A stretch of DNA of 64,000 nucleotides from Anaeramoeba ignava. Its lineage: Eukaryota > Metamonada > Anaeramoebidae. The notes below the pieces were generated by a model. The model made no database searches and was not told where the DNA came from. It saw only the letters and a program-made list of their open reading frames with translations. Below, one piece after another: positions 58,078 to 64,000 of the stretch (position 1 is the first letter of the stretch; every line of letters begins with the position of its first letter). The translations under genes were made by a program, and so were the position numbers. The stretch covers positions 62,001 through 126,000 of the forward strand of contig JAPDFW010000108.1 in assembly GCA_028826165.1 (NCBI GenBank). The letters are read 5' to 3'.

Positions 58078-61000
58078 ATGAATTCTTCTTTTAAAAATAT
58101 TGATTCATTTTTATTAATTAAACTAACAAATTCTGTTCCACAAATTTTACAAGCATATCGTTCACATCAATCAAAGTTTCAATTACTAAATAGTGTTAAT
58201 GATTCTTTTTTTCATTCAAAAATTATTCATGGAATTCTTTTATTAAATTTCCCTGATTATCAATATAATTTAGAGAATGAAAACAAAGAAAATGAAAAAA
58301 CAAATGAAAATATCTCAATTAAGTAAAAAAAGAAAAAAGAAAAAAAATTATTTAAAAGTTTAATTTCAAAAAAAAAAAATTTTCAAGTCAACAATTTTCC
58401 TCTTTTATTTTGGATTCAAAACAACAACAATTATTTGTGTTTTGTCGGAGAATAAATATCAAAGAAGGATTATGTACAATGTGTATATTAAGTCGGAAGT
58501 AAATATAAAAAAAATTATTGATAAAAAGGAATCCAAATATTTAATTTAGAAAAAAAAAAACAAAATTATTTTTTAAAATAATTAAATACACAAATTTGCA
58601 AGATCTTGGTTTCAAGTATTTGGAGAATTAGTAAATATTATTCTTTCTCATCTTAACCAACCAGAACAAATTGTTGAAATATTGGATTCAATTAACAATC
58701 AAGATATTCCAAAACCAAGTGATATTTTTTTGGTTAAAATCAAGTCGAATGAATTACTTTATACAGAATACAAAATTCTTCGACCTGAAGATGATGATAC
58801 AATGACTTTTCTTTCCAATTTTGAGGAATTGTTTGGCTGTTTAGAGATATCCAAAATTATATCAGTTTTTTTTGCATTGCTATTTGAAAAAAAGATTGTG
58901 CTTGCAAGTTCAAATTTTTCGAAATTGTCGAATTGTTGCCACACCTTTTTAGGGATGTTATATCCTTTTTTTTGGCCATGGTTGTTTATTCCAGTAATGC
59001 CCAGTAGTTTAATTACAGAGTTTAAGAAATATAAATCAGGAATTATTGGGGTTCATTCTGATTTAATTCCGAAGATCAAACAAGAAGTTGAATCTCCGTA
59101 TTTAATAGTTGATTTGGACAATAATCGAATTGAACGTTTAAACAAGTTCCATTATAATAGTGGATATTATCCCAAGGAGGATGTTGATATTTTAACAGAG
59201 AAATTGCAGGAAGTTATTTCAAATCAATCCAAAAGTAAAAAAACTTAAACTTAAATTTTAAATTTAAACTTAAAATTTTTAAATTTATTTTATTGGAAAA
59301 AGATAAATTTTTTCCTGAATTGGATTGTTCAAGAGCTTTTCTAGATTTTTTTCTTGGTATTTTTGGAAGTTATATTAATTTTATTAACCGAGAAAATTCA
59401 GGCAATAATTTTGTTGATATGAAAGCATATGTTGAATCTTTGAATGAATCAAGGAAGAAAGTATTTTTTAAAAGGAAAAAAAAATGGAATGATTTTTTTA
59501 ATCACAACAAACAAAACAAATATATTTTTTGAATTAAGTTTGTGTTGAAATTGATGAAGTTGAAAATGATTCATAACTTTTCCGAAACACATTTAGAGAA
59601 GGTTTTGAAGTATGGAAAAGACTCAGGATCTTTTGAGCGAAAGTTTGAAGAAAACCAGAAAAAGGAAAAGAAAAGCGAAGAAAATGATCAAAAGAAGAAG
59701 AAAATGGAAGAAAAGAATCAAATCAAGAAAATGGACAAATCACAAAAAATCAAGAATAAATTGAAAGGGATTGGGAATGCCTTTCGAAAAATTCGAGATA
59801 AAACAAAAGGAAAGAATAATGTAATAAAAAAACAGGAAAATTTACCTAAAGAAGAATTTAGAAAACCAATAAAGAATGAAAGAAAGCAGAATATTATGGA
59901 TTCATCAATTTTTGAAAATGGAGTTATTGATGTTCCAGAAGCTTTAATTGACAATGTGAATTTAAATTAAAATTTCAATTTAAATTGATTTAGATTTAAA
60001 TTTAAATTTAAATTTATTTATATTTTTTTTTAAAAGGTTTTAAATGTTCAAAGAATTGTTGATTTAAGGAAATTTCAAGATTTTCAATTTGATCTAAAAT
60101 TTGAAGCAGTTCATGATTTAGTTAATCCAAATAAAGTTAGGAATATAAACGGAAGTAAAAATATTATTTTGAAATTAAAATTAAATTAAATTTATTTTGA
60201 AATTAAATTTACAAATATTAGATGGTGATTTATTAATTGATATAGTAGTTAATTCTCCAAATCAAATAAATCAAATAAATCAAAATGTTAATTTCAATTC
60301 AAATGAAGAGAATATTAAAAATATTCCAAAAAGAAAGAATCAAATAAATCAAAATGTTAATTTCAATTCAAATGAAGAAAATAATCAAAATATTCCAAAA
60401 AGAAAGAATCAAATAAATCAAAATGAAAAAGATTTACTTAATTTCAATCAAAATGAAGAAAATAATCAAAATATTCCAAAAAGAAACAATCAAATAAATC
60501 AAAATGAAAAAGATTTACTTAATTTCAATTCAAATGAAGAAAATATTAAAAATATTCCAAAAAGAAAGAAAGAACAATTTAATAAAAATGAAAAAGATTT
60601 ACTTAATTTTAAACAAAATGAAGAAAATAATCAAAATATTCCAAAAAGAAACAATCAAATAAATCAAAATGTTAATTTCAATTCAAATGAAGAAAATAAT
60701 CAAAATCTTCCAAAAAGAAACAATCAAATAAATCAAAAAGTTAATTTCAATTCAAATGAAGAAAATAATCAAAATATTCCAAAAAGAAACAAAGAAATAA
60801 ATCAAAAAGAAAAAGATTTACTTAATTTTAAACAAAATGAAGAAAATAATCAAAATATTCCAAAAAGAAAGAAAGAACAATTTAATAAAAATGAAAAAGA
60901 TTTACTTAATTTTAAACAAAATGAAGAAAATAATCAAAATCTTCCAAAAAGAAACAATCAAATAAATCAAAAAGTTAATTTCAATTCAAATGAAGAAAAT

Positions 61001-61675
61001 AATCAAAATATTCCAAAAAAAAACAATCAAATAAATCAAAAAGTTAATTTCAATCAAAATGAAGAAAATATTAAAAATATTCCAAAAAGAAACAATCAAA
61101 TAAATCAAAATGAAAAAGATTTACTTAATTTCAATCAAAATGAAGAAAATATTCAAAATATTTCAAAAAGAAAGAACCAAATAAATCAAAAAGTTAATTT
61201 TAATTCAAATGAAGAAAATATTCAAAATATTCCAAAAAGAAAGAACCAAATAAATCAAAATGTTAATTTCAATCAAAATGAAGAAAATATTAAAAATATT
61301 CCAAAAAGAAAGAATCAAATAAATCAAAATGAAAAAGATTTACTTAATTTTAATCAAAATGAAGAAAATATTAAAAATATTTCAAAAAGAAAGAAAGAAA
61401 TAAATCAAAATGAAAAAGATTTACTTAATTTCAATCAAAATGAAGAGAAACAAGAATTAAAAAAAGATATTTTAGATAATACTGAAAAAATAAAGAAAAA
61501 AAATGGAAAGAATTTATTAATGGATTTTGGAGAAGATTTTTTTAAGAGAAAAGAAAAAAATAATTTAAAGAAGAAAGAAATGACAAATGGTGGAGATGAT
61601 TTATTGATTTTTGATAATGAAAAAAAAGAAGAAAAGAAGGAAATCAATAAGAATTTAATAGATTTAGATTTCTAA
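58078..61675 (+). CDS. Connecdenn/DENND1-like DENN protein with repetitive adaptor-binding tail
   Basis: Seven exons: 58078-58322, 58388-58498, 58603-59234, 59303-59460, 59539-59955, 60037-60154 and 60222-61675, giving 1044 residues. uDENN (SSFILDSKQQQLFVFCRRIN), core DENN (SVFFALLFEKKIVLASSNFS, MLYPFFWPWLFIPVMPSSL, GVHSDL) and dDENN (RAFLDFFLGIFGSYINF) are all present. The family exchanges nucleotide on Rab35-like GTPases at clathrin-coated membranes. The last ~490 residues are tandem units of about 20-25 residues built from IPKRKNQINQ and NEKDLLNFNQNEEN. The DLLNF motif occurs eight times, and the protein ends LLMDF ... DDLLIFD ... NLIDLDF. The last contains a classical clathrin box (L-phi-x-phi-D). 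Metazoan connecdenns also bind clathrin and AP-2 through their tails, so a multivalent coat-binding tail is inferred. Confidence 0.83.
60240..61450 (+). repeat. Coding tandem repeat, IPKR / DLLNF units
   Basis: Long and short units alternate. Long units carry NEKDLLNFNQNEENNQNIPK; short units replace the middle with VNFNSNEENN. The DNA repeats are very similar (AAAGATTTACTTAATTT blocks), suggesting recent expansion or homogenisation in frame. Confidence 0.85.
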
Positions 61676-61916
61676 TTTCTAATTTCTAATTTTTAATTCT
61701 TTAAAAGATTAATTAATTTAATAAAGAAATTAAAAGATTATTTTTTTGGAAAAATTTTAATAAGAAAATTTGATGAAAAAATCTTAATTTTATTTTTTTG
61801 CTTTTTTTTTAATTTGTTTTGTTTTAGTTTTGTTTTGTTGGAATAAGAAAAAACAGGTGGAAAAATAAAAAAAAAAATAAATTCATTTTTCTTCTTTTCT
61901 AAAATAATAAAACAAA
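61676..61916. promoter_or_regulatory. Intergenic region upstream of PEPCK
   Basis: About 240 bp of poly-A/T. AAATTCATTTTTCTTC lies some 35 bp before the PEPCK ATG, the same initiator-like motif seen at other genes, followed by an AATAATAAAACAAA leader. Confidence 0.45.
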
Positions 61917-63812
61917 ATGGAAAAATATGAAAAATTTTTTATACAAAAACAAGATTATCAAAAACTTCTAAAGACACAGAACCAAAAGCTGTACAAGATT
62001 ATTCAAGAAGCGATTGACAGAATGAAGCCGAAAGATGTAGTAGTAATAGATGATAGCAAGGAAGATCGAGAGCGTATTCGGAAGCTAGCGATTGAACGAG
62101 GAGAAGAGCGTGGATTAAAAATTAAGGGGCACACGATTCACTATGACGCGTACAACGATCAAGGACGGGACAAAGCAAACACGCGAGTACTTCTTGAGAA
62201 AGGGGAGACGTTGAGCAGGAGCTTGTCATTTGGCGAACGGGAAAGTAACTTAAAGGATATCTATAACATCATGGACGGGATCATGGACGGAAAAACAATG
62301 ATCATTGCTTTCTTCACACTCGGCCCAAGAAACTCGCGGTTCATGATCCCTGCGTTGCAGATTACTGACTCGTTCTATGTAACGCACTCGGAGCAAATCT
62401 TATATCGACCAGGTTTTCAAACTTTTTGCGATTTGAAAAATAAAGATGATTTTTTTTACTTCTATCATTCGGCAGGAAAACTTGTCAATAACGTCTCTGC
62501 CGAGCTTGACAAACGTAGAATATACATTGATCCCAAAGAAGAGCGTGTGTTTTCGATGAACAATCAGTATGCAGGAAACTCACTGGCATGCAAAAAACTA
62601 GCGTTGCGACTTGCGATCCATCGGGCAAACAACGACGTCAAAGAACCCTGGCTTACTGAGCACATGTTTTTGGCAGGTTTCCCGTCGCGTCGTGGAGATC
62701 GTTACACATACTTCACAGGCGCATTCCCGTCGGGTTGTGGAAAGACCTCGACAGCTATGATTCCAGGTGGGAAAATTGTCGGAGATGATATTGTGTACAT
62801 AAGATCCGACGATCAAGGCAGAATGATGGCCGTGAATATCGAACAAGGCTGCTTCGGAATCATCGAGGATGTTAATGCTCATGATGACCCCGAGATCTTC
62901 AAAGCAATCACAACCCCGAAAGAAGTTATTTTTTCTAACGTTCTTAACGATTCCGACGGAAATGTTTTTTGGACAGGTTGCGGAATGGAAATTCCAGATA
63001 AAGGAATCAACCACTCTGGAGACTGGAAACTAGGCAACAAGGACAGCAACGGGAAAGTGATCCCATGTTCCCATCCAAACTCACGTTACACAATCAACAT
63101 TGACGAACTTTCAAATGCGGATCTTGAAAACCTTCACAATCCAACTGGCGTCGCTGTCGATGGCATTCTTTACGGCGGAAGAGACCCCGACACCACAGTC
63201 CCAGTCGCGCAAGCTTTGTCGTGGGAACACGGCGTTTTCATCGGTGCGACTATCATGTCGGAAACAACCGCTACTACGATTTCTGGAGCGCAAAAAAGAA
63301 TCGAGAACTCTCCAATGGCAAATTTTGATTTTCTTATTGTTCCTCTTGGAAAATACCTCACAAACCACATTAACTTCGGACGATCCCTGAAGAAATGTCC
63401 GAAGGTGTTCTCGACAAACTACTTTCTTAAGGACTCCAATGGCAAATGGACGAATACTAAACTTGACAAGAAAATTTGGATCATTTGGGCTGAGGGCATC
63501 ATCCACAACGAATTCTCAGGAATCGAGACTCCGATCGGAATTATTCCAAAGTACGATGATCTCAAACAGCTTTTTGCTGAGTTCTTTACTGACGACAATG
63601 GCTCGCCAAGGCTCTATACCATCGAGGAATACAACGAACAGTTTAGTATCCGTGTTGATAAATATTTGTCAAGAATGAATTCCATTAAGAATCTTTTCAA
63701 AGACGACAAGGATATGCCTCCAGAGTTTGATAAAGAGTTCCAACGCATTTATGATGCTCTTACAGAGCTCAAGAAGGTTGGTGGTGTTATTCCTCCTTCT
63801 CATTTCATCTAA
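61917..63812 (+). CDS. PCK: GTP-dependent phosphoenolpyruvate carboxykinase
   Basis: A single-exon 631-residue enzyme converting oxaloacetate and GTP to PEP, CO2 and GDP, or the reverse. In fermenting anaerobes it often runs towards oxaloacetate. The P-loop is FPSGCGKTST with Cys274, Lys276 and Thr277, as in the GTP class. Other hallmarks: VGDDIVYIRSD, the substrate Arg in HPNSRYT, ILYGGRDPDTTVPVAQ and SWEHGVFIGATIMSET. The SGCGKTST form of the loop looks closer to archaeal and some bacterial GTP enzymes than to the animal SACGKTNL form. Composition is striking: about 43% G+C in the stretch 62041-62100, with CGG, GCG, ACG and CTC codons that neighbours avoid, and no introns. Recent lateral transfer or very high expression could explain this. 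No targeting peptide is evident. Confidence 0.95.
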   Translation: MEKYEKFFIQKQDYQKLLKTQNQKLYKIIQEAIDRMKPKDVVVIDDSKEDRERIRKLAIERGEERGLKIKGHTIHYDAYNDQGRDKANTRVLLEKGETLSRSLSFGERESNLKDIYNIMDGIMDGKTMIIAFFTLGPRNSRFMIPALQITDSFYVTHSEQILYRPGFQTFCDLKNKDDFFYFYHSAGKLVNNVSAELDKRRIYIDPKEERVFSMNNQYAGNSLACKKLALRLAIHRANNDVKEPWLTEHMFLAGFPSRRGDRYTYFTGAFPSGCGKTSTAMIPGGKIVGDDIVYIRSDDQGRMMAVNIEQGCFGIIEDVNAHDDPEIFKAITTPKEVIFSNVLNDSDGNVFWTGCGMEIPDKGINHSGDWKLGNKDSNGKVIPCSHPNSRYTINIDELSNADLENLHNPTGVAVDGILYGGRDPDTTVPVAQALSWEHGVFIGATIMSETTATTISGAQKRIENSPMANFDFLIVPLGKYLTNHINFGRSLKKCPKVFSTNYFLKDSNGKWTNTKLDKKIWIIWAEGIIHNEFSGIETPIGIIPKYDDLKQLFAEFFTDDNGSPRLYTIEEYNEQFSIRVDKYLSRMNSIKNLFKDDKDMPPEFDKEFQRIYDALTELKKVGGVIPPSHFI

Positions 63813-64000
63813 TTAGTTTCTTTTTTTTTTTTTTTTCTTTCAAAAACGATCAATAATAATTTTTCCAACAGATTTTTATTTAGATTTTAAAAAGATTTCT
63901 CAAAAGATTTTTCTTAAGATTTATAATTAGATTTATATTTAGATTTATATTTGATTTTTCAACAGATTTTTAATTAAATTTATAATTAAATTTATAATTA
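63813..64000. other. Right-edge intergenic sequence
   Basis: A poly-T stretch and AGATTTATAATT / AGATTTTTA repeats follow the PEPCK stop. I see no gene start before the edge. Confidence 0.6.

Noticed and set aside
62598-63506. Minus-strand ORFs opposite PEPCK
   Set aside because: They are antisense shadows of the G+C-richer PEPCK coding sequence and resemble no protein.
1-64000. Non-standard genetic code
   Set aside because: TAA, TAG (RRP8) and TGA (G-alpha, WDR7) all terminate proteins where the family ends, and none is needed inside recognised domains.
1-64000. tRNA, rRNA or transposon genes
   Set aside because: I found no GC-rich cloverleaf-like segments, no GGTTCGAATCC box, no rRNA-like block, and no reverse transcriptase or transposase ORF. 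Short or divergent elements could be missed by eye.

Overview
The window comes from a very A+T-rich nuclear genome of a unicellular eukaryote. Genes carry many short GT-AG introns (mostly about 55-130 nt). TAA, TAG and TGA all act as stops, so the code is standard. Spacers between divergent genes are only about 85-350 bp, while some introns swell to 0.4-2.8 kb of simple-sequence arrays. An ankyrin + double BTB protein, Asn/Gln/Glu/Lys low-complexity tracts, a Piwi-type Argonaute and a GTP-type PEPCK fit an anaerobic amoeba such as Anaeramoeba (Metamonada). That placement is my inference from protein style, not something the sequence proves.

Layout, left to right: NT-C2/DIL protein (-, runs off the left edge); PH-RhoGAP-SH3 protein (-); HAS1/DDX18-like helicase with degraded motifs (-); WDR7/rabconnectin-3-beta (+); Piwi/Argonaute (-); AFI1-type DENN-armadillo protein (+); ankyrin-BTB protein with an array of one-codon exons (-); Frag1/DRAM membrane protein (-); PAM16/TIM16 (+); RRP8 methyltransferase (-); FAF2/UBXD8 (+); G-protein alpha subunit (+); a small coiled-coil gene between two ~160-bp satellites (+); DUF5765-like membrane protein with a frameshift (+); SCAMP (+); TMF-like golgin with frameshifts (+); BROX-like BRO1 protein (-); FlK-type hotdog thioesterase (+); Pumilio (+); BLOC1S2 (-); connecdenn/DENND1-like protein (+); PEPCK (+).

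Many genes serve endomembrane traffic and signalling: two DENN proteins, SCAMP, TMF, BROX, BLOC1S2, WDR7 (V-ATPase regulation), G-alpha, RhoGAP and DIL. Others handle RNA and ribosomes: Piwi, Pumilio, RRP8, HAS1-like. PAM16 implies a mitochondrion-related organelle with a TIM23 import motor. Nothing suggests operons; neighbours share only short, often bidirectional, promoter spacers carrying a recurrent TTTTTCATTTTT / AAAAATGAAAAA motif.

The most unusual signal is in the ankyrin-BTB gene (26204-29487). Between ordinary ankyrin exons lie 21 copies of AG-NNN-GT on the coding strand, spaced one ordinary intron apart, all in phase 0 and none a stop. They read as consecutive one-codon (3-nt) exons that build the inter-repeat loops. 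Also notable: long introns restricted to A, T and one other base and nearly free of GT and AG; a HAS1-like protein and a RhoGAP that have lost catalytic residues; and a PEPCK whose composition differs sharply from its surroundings.
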